DNA of 64,000 bases from Firmicutes bacterium UBA7510. GTDB taxonomy: Bacteria > Bacillota > Clostridia > Tissierellales > Sedimentibacteraceae. The position numbers and the translations under genes were made by a program. Under the pieces are notes generated by a model. The model saw nothing but the letters and a program-made list of their open reading frames with translations. It was not told the DNA's origin and did not search any database. The stretch covers positions 17,494-81,493 of the forward strand of contig DLNM01000039.1 in the NCBI GenBank assembly GCA_002479485.1, written 5' to 3'. Every line of letters starts with the position of its first letter. Within the stretch, counting starts at the first letter, position 1. Positions 8,300 to 17,615 of this stretch are shown here, piece by piece.

Positions 8300-10948
8300 C
8301 TATTTCTTAACTTTTACAAATTTTGATAGCTCTCCAGCTATTAATGGTATAAATGAAAGAGCTATAGCTATGGCATATTGACCTATTGTTAATACATGTA
8401 TTTCAAATATGTTTCTAAATGCAGGTATAAATATTATAAGTGTTGTAACAATATATGAACCTATTACCGCATAATTCATGTTTTTGTTTGAAAAAATTCC
8501 AATTTGTACTAAGAATTTATCTTCCGATCTTCCTGAATACGCTCTTAATAATTCACCGCTTATTATAGTAATAAATGCAAATGTACTACCATAACTTGTA
8601 TCGCTTGCAACAGCTAACTTATCTAAGCCACAACCATATAAATATGATACTAAAGTAGCAAAAGCTAATGCTATACTTTGGAAAGCTATACTAATCTTCA
8701 TATTTTTATTAATAATATCTTCTTTAGGATCACGTGGCTTTTTATCCATAACATCATCTTCTTTTTTCTCAAGTCCAAGAGCAAATGCTGGAAGAGAATC
8801 AGTAATCAAGTTAATATACAGTAGATGAATTGGCATTAATGGAACACCCCAGCCAAATAACATAGATATAAATATTACTAAAATCTCACCTATGTTACAA
8901 GAAATTAAAAATCCAACGAATTTTCTAATGTTAGAAAATATTACTCTACCTTCTTCAACTGCAGCCACAATACTTGCAAAGTTGTCATCTGTTAATATCA
9001 TGTCAGCAGCTTCTTTTGATACGTCAGTACCTGTTATACCCATTGCTATACCAATGTCTGCTTTTTTTAAAGATGGTGCATCGTTAACTCCATCACCAGT
9101 CATCGCAACTATCTCATCCTTTTGCTTTAAGGCATCAACAATTTTAACCTTATGCTTAGGAGAAACTCTAGAAAATACATTAATTTCCTCTACTATTTTT
9201 GAGAATTCTTCATCAGTCATTTCATCTATTTCAGCACCAGTAATAGCTTTAGAATTCTTGTCTAACAAACCAATTTCTTTACCAATAGCCGCAGCAGTGA
9301 TTGCATTATCACCAGTAATCATAACAACCCTTATTCCTGCTGAGTGACATTTTTCAATAGCAGCTTTAGCCTCTTCACGCGGAGGGTCAATCATTCCAGT
9401 TAAACCAACAAACACTAAGTTGTTTTCTTCATTTTGTAGTTTTAAGTTTTCACTGTCTAATTCTTTATATGCATAAGCTAAAACCCTAAGTGCATCACTT
9501 GCCCATTTGTTGTTAATTTCAACTATCTTATCTTTGTATTCATTTATATTTTTTATTTCTCCATTGACTAATATACTGCTACTATTAGCCATGATAGAAT
9601 CTGGAGCACCCTTTACCAATAAAATATTTTTGCCGTCTATTTTGTGTAAAGTTGACATCATTTTTCTATCAGAATCAAATGGATACTCTTGAATACGAGA
9701 ATACTTTTCCCTTAGTTCTTTATAATCATATTTTGCTTTTCTTGCAAATACTACTAAAGCACCCTCTGTTGGATCGCCTATTACTCCATTTCCCTGCTCA
9801 TTTATTTCAGAGTCATTGCATAAAGCGGACGCTAATAATAGCATTCTTAATTTGTTTACATCATAATTTTCACCAATTTTTCCATCTGATGAATATCCAG
9901 AGCCTGTTACATCCACCTCTTCATTTAAATCAAATACTTTTTTAACATTCATTTTGTTTTGTGTTAATGTACCTGTTTTATCTGAACAAATAACTGTTGT
10001 ACTTCCAAGTGTTTCAACAGAGCTTAAATTTTTCGTTAAAACATTTTTACTTACCATACGCTTCATGCCTATAGCAAGTACAACTGTTACTATTGCTGGA
10101 AGTCCTTCTGGAACTGCTGCAACTGCTAGACTTATAGCAGTCATGAACATTTCAAATAATCCATTCTTTTCAATAATACCTAGTAAAAATACTATCGCAC
10201 AAACTGCTAGACATGCTACACCCAACATTTTTCCTAGCTTATTAAGCTTTAGCTGTAGAGGTGTTTCTTCATCTTCTACGTCAAGCATTTTTGCAATACT
10301 ACCCATTTCTGTCTCCATAGCTGTTGCAACAACTACACCCTTACCACGTCCATATGTAACCATAGTACCTGAAAATGCCATATTTTCTCTTTCTGAAAGA
10401 GGTGTTTTTTCATCAAGTACTACTTTTGCATTTTTTTCAACTGGAACTGATTCACCTGTCAATGAAGATTCTTCAATTTGCATATTAATAGTCTCAAATA
10501 ACCTTAAATCCGCTGTTACATAATTCCCAGATTCCAGAAGAACTACATCACCAACAACTAAATTTGGTGATTCAACCTCTACTACTTTTCCGTTTCTTAA
10601 AACCTTTGTACTAGGCGATGTCATTTCACGCAGTGCTCTTACTGCGTCACCAGCACTTTTTTCTTGTTTTGCACCAATGAATGAGTTAAGTAAAACTATA
10701 ATTAAAATTACTAGTCCCTCGGTATATTCCCCCATAGCTGTAGATATTAGCGCAGCTACCATCAAGATTAGAATTAAAACATCCATGAATTGAGATATAA
10801 ACAGGGAAAAAAAGCTTTTTTGTTTAGCTTCCTTAAGTCTATTTTCTCCATATTTCTCAATTCGTTTCTTTACTTCTTCACTGCTAAGTCCCTTGGTCAA
10901 ATCAACGTTAACTTCTTTTGTTACATCATTAATCTCCCTAAAATACAA
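8300..10948 (-). CDS. P-type Ca2+-transporting ATPase (PMCA/SERCA-like)
   Basis: The 882 residues have every P-type hallmark in order: LTGES (actuator), AAVPEGLPAI in the fourth membrane helix, CSDKTGTLTQNKM (phosphorylated Asp), KGAPD (nucleotide domain), TGDN and MTGDGVNDAPSL. The PEGL motif, the NLITDSLPA sixth helix and the cation-ATPase N-terminus point to Ca2+ export. The likely start is TTG at 10948, with GGAGG about 12 nt upstream; no better in-frame start is nearby. It lies 42 bp after the M42 peptidase gene on the same strand, so the two may share a transcript. Confidence 0.93.
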   Translation of the reverse strand: MYFREINDVTKEVNVDLTKGLSSEEVKKRIEKYGENRLKEAKQKSFFSLFISQFMDVLILILMVAALISTAMGEYTEGLVILIIVLLNSFIGAKQEKSAGDAVRALREMTSPSTKVLRNGKVVEVESPNLVVGDVVLLESGNYVTADLRLFETINMQIEESSLTGESVPVEKNAKVVLDEKTPLSERENMAFSGTMVTYGRGKGVVVATAMETEMGSIAKMLDVEDEETPLQLKLNKLGKMLGVACLAVCAIVFLLGIIEKNGLFEMFMTAISLAVAAVPEGLPAIVTVVLAIGMKRMVSKNVLTKNLSSVETLGSTTVICSDKTGTLTQNKMNVKKVFDLNEEVDVTGSGYSSDGKIGENYDVNKLRMLLLASALCNDSEINEQGNGVIGDPTEGALVVFARKAKYDYKELREKYSRIQEYPFDSDRKMMSTLHKIDGKNILLVKGAPDSIMANSSSILVNGEIKNINEYKDKIVEINNKWASDALRVLAYAYKELDSENLKLQNEENNLVFVGLTGMIDPPREEAKAAIEKCHSAGIRVVMITGDNAITAAAIGKEIGLLDKNSKAITGAEIDEMTDEEFSKIVEEINVFSRVSPKHKVKIVDALKQKDEIVAMTGDGVNDAPSLKKADIGIAMGITGTDVSKEAADMILTDDNFASIVAAVEEGRVIFSNIRKFVGFLISCNIGEILVIFISMLFGWGVPLMPIHLLYINLITDSLPAFALGLEKKEDDVMDKKPRDPKEDIINKNMKISIAFQSIALAFATLVSYLYGCGLDKLAVASDTSYGSTFAFITIISGELLRAYSGRSEDKFLVQIGIFSNKNMNYAVIGSYIVTTLIIFIPAFRNIFEIHVLTIGQYAIAIALSFIPLIAGELSKFVKVKK

Positions 10949-10990
10949 TTTCTTTTTCTTCCTCCACTTTAAAAAGCAATATATTATTAA

Positions 10991-12019
10991 TTATGCAATT
11001 AAATAAGCATAAATTAATTCAATAGTATTCTCTATACCTTTTAAGTGTGTTCTCTCCATTCCATGTGATGCACTTACTCCAGGTCCAATCAAGCCACCCT
11101 TAATATTATTTCCACCTCTTAGTGCTGCAGAAACATCTGAACCATACATTGGGTATACATCAATTGCATATCCTATGTTATTTTCTTTTGCAATATTAAT
11201 TAATTTTGTTGTTATATCGTAATCATATGGTCCTGAACTATCCTTTACACATATTGATACTTGCTCTTCAGTACATGCTAAATCAAGTCCGATACAACCC
11301 ATATCAATACCTACTAATTCATTTACATTATCAGGTAACCATGAACATCCATGACCTACCTCTTCATAAGTAGAAACTAATATTTTAACCATATGTTTTG
11401 GTTTTGTATTCATTCTCTTAAAAATATCCATTAAGCTTAGCGCACATGCAGTTCCAGCTTTATCATCTAAATATCTTGATTTAACAAAACCACTTTCTGT
11501 TATCTCAAATTTAGGTTCAACTGATATAAAATCACCTGTTCCAATTTCTAATTTTTCTACATCATCTTTGCTATATACTAATTCATCTAGTCTAATCATC
11601 ATGTTTTCTTCTTTTCTTTCCTTAGAGTTAGCATCTGGAAAAACATGAACTGCTGGTGAAGTACAAAGTATAGTACCTGTATATGTTTTACCGCTTCTTG
11701 TATGTATCTTGCAATATTCTCCATCAAGTGTTGAGTACATATTGCCACCCAAAGTAGTAATTTTCAAAGTTCCATCACCATTAATTGATCTTACCATGCA
11801 GCCTAATGTGTCAACATGTACTGGAATGCCAATGCAATAGGAATTATCTTGTCCATCTATTGTTATTATTCCGTTACCTTTTTGATTTTTCTCAAATTTA
11901 TAGCCACATTCATCTGCTATTTTACCAATTTCATCGATAACATTTTTGCAATAGCCTGTAGGGCTTGGTATATTTATAATTCTTTCTAGTATAGCTGTTG
12001 TAAAATCTCTATTAAACAT
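10991..12019 (-). CDS. M42-family metallo-aminopeptidase
   Basis: The 342 residues carry the metal ligands and catalytic residues of M42 peptidases: HVDTLG, DDKAGTA, YEEVGHG (paired Glu), GIDMG and the C-terminal HGMERTH. These enzymes form large cytoplasmic tetrahedral shells that trim peptides from the N-terminus. Together with the S9 peptidase and amidohydrolase just upstream on the other strand, it suggests active peptide use. The ribosome site GGAGGT precedes the ATG. Confidence 0.92.
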   Translation of the reverse strand: MFNRDFTTAILERIINIPSPTGYCKNVIDEIGKIADECGYKFEKNQKGNGIITIDGQDNSYCIGIPVHVDTLGCMVRSINGDGTLKITTLGGNMYSTLDGEYCKIHTRSGKTYTGTILCTSPAVHVFPDANSKERKEENMMIRLDELVYSKDDVEKLEIGTGDFISVEPKFEITESGFVKSRYLDDKAGTACALSLMDIFKRMNTKPKHMVKILVSTYEEVGHGCSWLPDNVNELVGIDMGCIGLDLACTEEQVSICVKDSSGPYDYDITTKLINIAKENNIGYAIDVYPMYGSDVSAALRGGNNIKGGLIGPGVSASHGMERTHLKGIENTIELIYAYLIA

Positions 12020-12362
12020 TTCTTACCTCCAAATAATAAAACTAGATATAATATATCACACACTTTTTAAATATTCAACTGAAATTAAACAAGAATAAAT
12101 CTGAAGCTATAACGCTTTTTAAATTAATTTTTAAAAGTTTTTAAGATAATATTTTTCAAAAATTTGGTATATTTATTTTACATTATTTACCTATTTGATG
12201 TTAGAAGATTACCGAATGTTATGTTTTACACATTTCTAACATAGTCTATTGATGCTTAAAAAATTTGTTATAAAATATTAGTTTGTATTATAATTTTTTT
12301 TATTATATAATGATTTTATCAGTTAAATTAAAGCAAACTAATTATTTTTGATGGAGGTAAAA
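12020..12362. other. Divergent intergenic region between the M42 and S9 peptidase genes
   Basis: This 343-bp AT-rich spacer has no open frame of note. It must hold promoters for both divergent genes; one is proposed for the S9 gene at 12265-12294. I saw no riboswitch-like or operator-like structure. Confidence 0.6.
12265..12294 (+). promoter_or_regulatory. Putative sigma-A promoter for the S9 peptidase operon
   Basis: TTGTTA (12265-12270) and TATAAT (12289-12294) are 18 bp apart, about 70 bp before the start codon. The spacing is slightly long and the region is very AT-rich, so chance occurrence is possible. Confidence 0.45.
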
Positions 12363-14345
12363 ATGGAAAAATTACAACTTAGAGATTTTCTAAATTACAA
12401 ATTTGTATCAAATCTTGAAATGTCACCTGACAAAAAGAATGTAGGTTTTGTAGTAAGTATATCTGACTACGATAGTAATAGCTATAAATCAAACATATGG
12501 TTAATGAATTCGAATACTAAAAAATATTCAAAGCTCACTTCTCTTAATAAAGAAAAAAGTTTTTTATGGTTAGATAATGAAACCTTATTATTTGCATCAT
12601 TAAGAGATGATAAACTTAAGGAAAAAATAGAAACAGGTGAGGCTTGGAGTGTATACTACACTATAAGCATAAATGGTGGTGAAGCAGAAGAATTTATGCG
12701 TATACCTCTAAATGTAACTGATATTAAACCAATCGACTCAGAAAACTTCGTTATAACAGCACAGTTTGATAATAATCTTATTGATTTGCATGGTTTAACA
12801 GGAGAGGAAAGAGAAAAGGCAGCTGCAAAGATTAAAGAAAACAAAGACTATGAGGTTTTAGATGAAATACCTTTCTGGAGTAACGGCGGCGGATTCACTA
12901 ACAAAAAAAGAAACAGACTTTACATATTTAATAAAACAACAAAGAAATTAACTCCTATAACAGATGAATTTACAGACGTTGCAGTATTTAAATTGAAAAA
13001 TGACAGTATATTATATATAGCAAACAGATTTACTGATAAGCTTGATTTATATGATAGTTTAAATATATACAATATAAACGAAAATAAAAATACAATTTTG
13101 ATACCTCAAGAAAAATATTCAATTGGATATGCTGATTTTATAGGTGATAAAATTGTTTTAACTTTATCAGATATGAGTGAAATAGGTTTAAATCAAAATA
13201 AAGATATATATCTATTTGAAAATGGAGAATTGAAGCTAATAACAAAACATGACACTGGATTTGGTAGCTCAGTCGGCTCTGATTGCAGATATGGTGGTGG
13301 TAAGAGTGTAAGAATTGTTGGTGATAATATGTACTTTACATCAACTCTTGGAAAAAGCTCATTTATCAATAAATTATCTCTTAATGGAGATTTATTAATA
13401 CTTTCTGATAATATTGGTTCAATTGATTGCTTTGATGTGAATAATGACGAAATATTATTTATAGGTTTAAGAGGTTCTAGACTTCAAGAAATATATAGCT
13501 TAGTAGGTGAAACAGAAACTCAATTAACTACTTTAAATGAAGACATCTATACAAATAAATCTATTTCTATACCTGAATATATGCCTTTTTATAATGACGA
13601 TGGTATTGAATTAGATGGCTTTGTTATTAAACCCGTAGACTATGACGAAAATAAAAAATATCCAGCTATATTAGACATTCATGGTGGTCCTAAAACAGTT
13701 TATGGCGAGGTATTCTACCACGAAATGCAAGTATGGGCTAACATGGGATACTTTGTATTCTTCTGCAACCCTCGCGGAAGTGACGGTAGAGGAGATGAAT
13801 TCTCTGACATAAGAGGAAAATACGGTACTATAGATTATGATGATTTGATGAAATTTACTGATTTAGTATTAAAGCATTATCCACAAATTGATGATAGCCG
13901 TGTAGGAGTTACAGGTGGATCTTACGGTGGATTTATGACAAATTGGATAATAGGACACACTGATAGATTTAAATGTGCTGCATCTCAAAGAAGTATATCT
14001 AACTGGATTTCTAAGTTTGGTACTACAGATATAGGATACTACTTCAATGCTGACCAAAACGCATCTACTCCATGGCAAAACCATGATAAATTATGGTGGC
14101 ACTCTCCACTAAAATATGCAGACAAGGCTGTAACACCAACATTATTTATACACTCTGAAGAAGATTACCGTTGCTGGTTGACAGAAGGTCTACAAATGTT
14201 CACAGCACTTAAATACCATGGAGTTGAGTCAAGACTATGTATGTTTAGAGGTGAAAACCATGAGCTTTCAAGAAGTGGTAAACCAAAGCATAGAGTTAGA
14301 AGACTTGAAGAAATGACAAACTGGTTTGAAAAATACTTAAAATAA
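12363..14345 (+). CDS. S9-family (prolyl oligopeptidase / acylaminoacyl-peptidase-like) serine peptidase
   Basis: The protein (660 residues) has an N-terminal beta-propeller (about 1-390) and a C-terminal alpha/beta-hydrolase domain. The nucleophile is in GGSYGGFMTNW, the acid in HSEEDYRCW and the His in GENHELSRSGKPKHR, so the catalytic triad is complete. Without a signal peptide it should work in the cytoplasm on short peptides. The ATG at 12363 fits the GGAGG at 12353-12357; TTG and ATG codons just upstream overlap the ribosome site and are unlikely. The amidohydrolase follows 12 bp later. Confidence 0.92.
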   Translation: MEKLQLRDFLNYKFVSNLEMSPDKKNVGFVVSISDYDSNSYKSNIWLMNSNTKKYSKLTSLNKEKSFLWLDNETLLFASLRDDKLKEKIETGEAWSVYYTISINGGEAEEFMRIPLNVTDIKPIDSENFVITAQFDNNLIDLHGLTGEEREKAAAKIKENKDYEVLDEIPFWSNGGGFTNKKRNRLYIFNKTTKKLTPITDEFTDVAVFKLKNDSILYIANRFTDKLDLYDSLNIYNINENKNTILIPQEKYSIGYADFIGDKIVLTLSDMSEIGLNQNKDIYLFENGELKLITKHDTGFGSSVGSDCRYGGGKSVRIVGDNMYFTSTLGKSSFINKLSLNGDLLILSDNIGSIDCFDVNNDEILFIGLRGSRLQEIYSLVGETETQLTTLNEDIYTNKSISIPEYMPFYNDDGIELDGFVIKPVDYDENKKYPAILDIHGGPKTVYGEVFYHEMQVWANMGYFVFFCNPRGSDGRGDEFSDIRGKYGTIDYDDLMKFTDLVLKHYPQIDDSRVGVTGGSYGGFMTNWIIGHTDRFKCAASQRSISNWISKFGTTDIGYYFNADQNASTPWQNHDKLWWHSPLKYADKAVTPTLFIHSEEDYRCWLTEGLQMFTALKYHGVESRLCMFRGENHELSRSGKPKHRVRRLEEMTNWFEKYLK

Positions 14346-14357
14346 TGGGAGGGTAAA

Positions 14358-15518
14358 ATGATTGCTTTAAAATGTGGAAAAGTAAATACAATAACAAATG
14401 GCATACTAGAAAATGCTATTATACTTGTAGAAAACGGAAAAATAAAAGAAATTGGAAGTAATATATCAATTCCTTCTGACGCTGAGATTATTGATGCATC
14501 TAACTACTATGTAATGCCAGGTTTAATTGATGCTCATACTCACATTTCAACCTTTAGTGAACCAACTACTAGATTTGGAATGATTGATGGCAATGAAATG
14601 TCAAATCCCATAACTCCATTTATAAGAGCAATGGATGCTTTAAATCCTTTTGACTTTGCTATAGATAAAGTTAGAAATGCTGGATTTACTACAGTTTGTA
14701 CTCTTCCAGGCTCTGCTAATATAATTGGCGGAACAGGTATAGTATTTAAGCTTAGAGGTCATACCGCAGAGGAAATGATTATACCTGGTACTGAACAAAT
14801 GAAAATGGCTCTTGGAGAAAATCCAAGGGGAGTTTATGGTCATGACAAAAAGCTTCCTATGACAAGAATGGGTGTAGCTGGACTTTGGAGGCAAACACTA
14901 GCTGAAGCTAGAGATTACTCTAACAAGCTAAAAGAAGCTGAAACAGACCCAACTAAGGCCCCTAAATATGATTTTAAAATGGAATCTTTAGTTAAGGTTA
15001 TAAGAGGAGAAATGAAGGTTCGTATCCACTGTCATCGTTCAGACGACATAATGACAGCTATAAGAATTGCTGAAGAGTTTAATCTTGACTATTCACTTGA
15101 GCACGCTACAGAAGGATATAAGGTGGCAGATGTTCTAGGAGCTAAAAAAGCAACCTGCGTTGTTGGCCCACTTTTAATGGACCCTGTAAAACAGGAGTTA
15201 CACGCAGTTAGTGAAGAAACAGCCGCTATCCTATGTAAAGCCGGAGCTACAGTTTGCTTAACAGCAGATACAGGTTCAGGTACAGCGTGGTTACCTGGAA
15301 ATATAGGTATAATAATCAGAAATGGTCTATCTGAAGAAGATGCATTTAGATCAGTTACTATAAATCCTGCTAAACTTTTAGGAGTTGACAAAATGGTAGG
15401 CTCAATTGAAGTAGGAAAAGATGCTGATATCGCAATCTTTGACGGGCATCCTTTTAGCTCAATGACATTGTGTAGATTTTCTATGATAGATGGAGTTGTG
15501 TATAAAAATAATTTATAA
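14358..15518 (+). CDS. Metal-dependent amidohydrolase (imidazolonepropionase-like)
   Basis: The 386 residues show the amidohydrolase pattern: a small N-terminal beta domain, the first metal site in GLIDAHTHIS, later ligands in HCHRSDD and LEHATEGY, and an Asp in LTADTGSG. Similar proteins hydrolyse cyclic amides, dipeptides or imino-ring compounds; the substrate cannot be read from sequence. It is cotranscribed with the S9 peptidase (12-bp gap, own GGGAGG site), which favours a peptide-derived substrate. Confidence 0.85.
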   Translation: MIALKCGKVNTITNGILENAIILVENGKIKEIGSNISIPSDAEIIDASNYYVMPGLIDAHTHISTFSEPTTRFGMIDGNEMSNPITPFIRAMDALNPFDFAIDKVRNAGFTTVCTLPGSANIIGGTGIVFKLRGHTAEEMIIPGTEQMKMALGENPRGVYGHDKKLPMTRMGVAGLWRQTLAEARDYSNKLKEAETDPTKAPKYDFKMESLVKVIRGEMKVRIHCHRSDDIMTAIRIAEEFNLDYSLEHATEGYKVADVLGAKKATCVVGPLLMDPVKQELHAVSEETAAILCKAGATVCLTADTGSGTAWLPGNIGIIIRNGLSEEDAFRSVTINPAKLLGVDKMVGSIEVGKDADIAIFDGHPFSSMTLCRFSMIDGVVYKNNL

Positions 15519-15550
15519 AATAATTTATTAAATAATTTATAAACACAATT

Positions 15551-15592
15551 AACGCAGATTTGAAGGGTTTACCTTAAAAATCTGCGTTTTTT
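15551..15592. terminator. Bidirectional terminator between the amidohydrolase and GGDEF genes
   Basis: AACGCAGATTT (15551-15561) pairs with AAATCTGCGTT (15578-15588), and AAGG with CCTT inside, followed by a T run on the plus strand. It separates two convergent genes. Confidence 0.85.
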
Positions 15593-16439
15593 AGTGTTTG
15601 ACTTTATTTCTGCCAGCTTTTTTTGCTTCATAAAGTTTAATATCTACTTCTCTTAATATTTTCTCAAATTTAGGAATTGCATGAAAACTATCTACTGTAT
15701 AAACTCCTATACTGCAAGTAATTTCTATTCTATGCCCGCTATATACAAATAATTTCTGCTCAACAGTTTCTCTGATTAGTTCTGCTATTTCTTTCGCATC
15801 AAGATTATCCATACCGGTTAAACACAGTAAAAACTCATCTCCACCATAACGAGCTACCCAATCAGTGTTCTCTTTAGTGATATTTTGAAGCTCTTCAACA
15901 AATTCGCATAAAAGATAATCTCCAGCTTCATGACCATACAAATCATTGACAATTTTAAAAGAATCTATATCTAAAAAAATTAATGATAAAGGAATTCTGT
16001 TTTTAAAACACTTTTCAATAGCAAGTGGAAGTTTTTGATTAATGTATCTCCTATTATACGCACCAGTAAGCTCATCAGTTATTGCTAACTTATATAAATT
16101 GTCATTTGAATTATAAAGCTGATTTATATCTAGTCTTTTTGTCATATTTACAATGCATTCCATTACTAGTCTTTTTTTATCAACTAATGTTGGAAGTACA
16201 ACATACATTAGTAAGCAATGACTCTCTTTTTTAGATAAATAAATTGCTGAATCCTGTGCTAAACATTGATGATATATATCCTGTCTATGTTCAAAATTAA
16301 ATTCGGGTATAAAATCAACACATGTATCTATTCGTTTTTCTTGATAAATACTTTTAAATTCCACATCAATTAATCGGATACAGTCAAACAATTTATTCAT
16401 ATATTCCATATTTATTAGATTATTGGAATAATTCTGCAT
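15591..16439 (-). CDS. GGDEF-domain diguanylate cyclase
   Basis: The 282 residues have an unassigned N-terminal region (1-110, soluble, with several Cys and His) and a C-terminal GGDEF domain (about 118-280). The active-site motif is intact (RYGGDEFLL), and the substrate-binding FLDIDSFKIVND segment is present, so cyclic-di-GMP synthesis is likely. The inhibitory RxxD site five residues before GGDEF reads ENTD, so product inhibition is probably lost. There is no membrane segment. It is divergent from the small XRE regulator. Confidence 0.9.
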   Translation of the reverse strand: MQNYSNNLINMEYMNKLFDCIRLIDVEFKSIYQEKRIDTCVDFIPEFNFEHRQDIYHQCLAQDSAIYLSKKESHCLLMYVVLPTLVDKKRLVMECIVNMTKRLDINQLYNSNDNLYKLAITDELTGAYNRRYINQKLPLAIEKCFKNRIPLSLIFLDIDSFKIVNDLYGHEAGDYLLCEFVEELQNITKENTDWVARYGGDEFLLCLTGMDNLDAKEIAELIRETVEQKLFVYSGHRIEITCSIGVYTVDSFHAIPKFEKILREVDIKLYEAKKAGRNKVKH

Positions 16440-16674
16440 AATGCCTCCTCTAAATGATTAAAAATAAATCCATTTTTAAACTACTAGCTTATATGCCTTT
16501 TTTACTTATCGTTTACTGTGTAAAAGCTAAAATACAATATATATACTTATTTTTTTAATTTTAATGCATATTATACTATATTAATTATATGCTAATAGTA
16601 AACAAAAATCAATATCTATTAGATTATTTTTGAAACTAATAGCTTTGTATACAATGATACTAAGAGGTGTTAAT

Positions 16675-17001
16675 ATGAAAAAAGATTTAGATATACAAAT
16701 TGGTCATCGCATTCGCATGAAAAGAGAGGAACAAAAAATAAGCCGCGAAAAGCTTGCAGAATGTATTGATATATCTCCTCAATTTCTCGCACAGATTGAA
16801 CTTGGAAGAAGAGGTATGTCCTCAGCAACACTATATAAAATATGTAATGCTTTAAGTGCTTCTGCTGACTATATAGTACTTGGAAAAGAAAATGAAAACG
16901 ATTTATCCTCATTTAATAAAATGCTATCAAATCTCGATCCCAAGTATTTAATGTATGCAGAAGACTTATTGAAAACTTTTATACTTGCAGTTAGCAAGTA
17001 G
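16675..17001 (+). CDS. XRE-family helix-turn-helix regulator
   Basis: The protein has 108 residues from the ATG at 16675, which has AGAGGTG upstream. An in-frame ATG at 16630 has no such site. Residues about 8-65 form the helix-turn-helix (RMKREEQKISREKLAECIDI and PQFLAQIELGRRG) and the rest is a short helical tail. It probably represses its own gene or the divergent GGDEF gene. A 12-13 base motif AAACTAATAGCT occurs before the start, after the stop and near the GGDEF start, and could be its operator. Confidence 0.88.
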   Translation: MKKDLDIQIGHRIRMKREEQKISREKLAECIDISPQFLAQIELGRRGMSSATLYKICNALSASADYIVLGKENENDLSSFNKMLSNLDPKYLMYAEDLLKTFILAVSK

Positions 17002-17094
17002 CTAAATATTTAAATATAACTTTTCTATTACAAAACTAATAGCTGACGGTATATTAATTAAAACAACATTATAAATTTAATAACTACAAAAAAT

Positions 17095-17133
17095 AAAAAT
17101 GAGGATGCATTTTTTATATACATCCTCATTTTT
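17095..17133. terminator. Terminator between the XRE gene and the feo operon end
   Basis: AAAAATGAGGATG (17095-17107) pairs with CATCCTCATTTTT (17121-17133), flanked by A and T runs, so it can act in both directions. Confidence 0.85.
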
Positions 17134-17145
17134 ATTTTTTAGTTA

Positions 17146-17463
17146 TTATTTATGTTTACAGGACAAACAGTCGTTTGTACAATTTGTACAGTGAGTTGCT
17201 AATATTTCTTTTAATGCACAAGAACTACTACTGTGCGAACGAACTACCTTAACACTATTTTTATTTATATTTTGGGTTGCATTTTTTACTAATTTATGTG
17301 AAACGGTATCTGTAAACAAAACTAATAAATCAGGGTTGCCTATCATATTTTTTAAATTAGACGGCATTTGAGTAAAAACTTTAGCCTTGCATTTATGCTC
17401 TTTACAAATTTCTTTGTATACACAAGCCATTCTGTCATGACCACCGATTATTACTATACTCAT
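17146..17463 (-). CDS. DUF2325 family protein in the feo operon
   Basis: The 105 residues begin MSIVIIGGHDRM, a typical DUF2325 start with a nucleotide-binding-like first strand. The protein ends in a Cys-rich tail (CTNCTNDCLSCKHK) that could bind metal. Members often sit beside feoB in clostridia; their role is unknown. It is three bases after the Cys-rich peptide gene on the same strand and is the last gene of the operon. Confidence 0.8.
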   Translation of the reverse strand: MSIVIIGGHDRMACVYKEICKEHKCKAKVFTQMPSNLKNMIGNPDLLVLFTDTVSHKLVKNATQNINKNSVKVVRSHSSSSCALKEILATHCTNCTNDCLSCKHK

Positions 17464-17465
17464 TA

Positions 17466-17612
17466 TTATTTATGGCAATTAGAAGAATCTGAGCATCCTG
17501 AACATCCACTACAAGCACATGCAGACCCATTTTTCTTCTTTTGTCTTATCATATATATAAGTACACCTGCAAATAACCCAAACACTAAAGTACCTATAAT
17601 AATTGTTGCCAC
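17466..17612 (-). CDS. FeoB-associated Cys-rich membrane peptide
   Basis: This short gene (48 residues, GTG start at 17612, ribosome site AGGGG) encodes one membrane helix (about residues 3-22) followed by a basic stretch. A tail with six Cys comes next (CAC, CSGC, C and NCHK). This is the pattern of the FeoB-associated Cys-rich peptides found after feoB in Firmicutes. Its start codon overlaps the feoB end, so translation may be coupled. It may help hand over Fe2+ in the membrane; this is inference. Confidence 0.85.
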   Translation of the reverse strand: MATIIIGTLVFGLFAGVLIYMIRQKKKNGSACACSGCSGCSDSSNCHK

Positions 17613-17615
17613 ATC

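Noticed and set aside
9954..10523. Long antisense open frame (189 codons) inside the Ca2+ ATPase gene
   Set aside because: It runs opposite to a fully conserved P-type ATPase and has no family resemblance or ribosome site; a shadow of the real gene.
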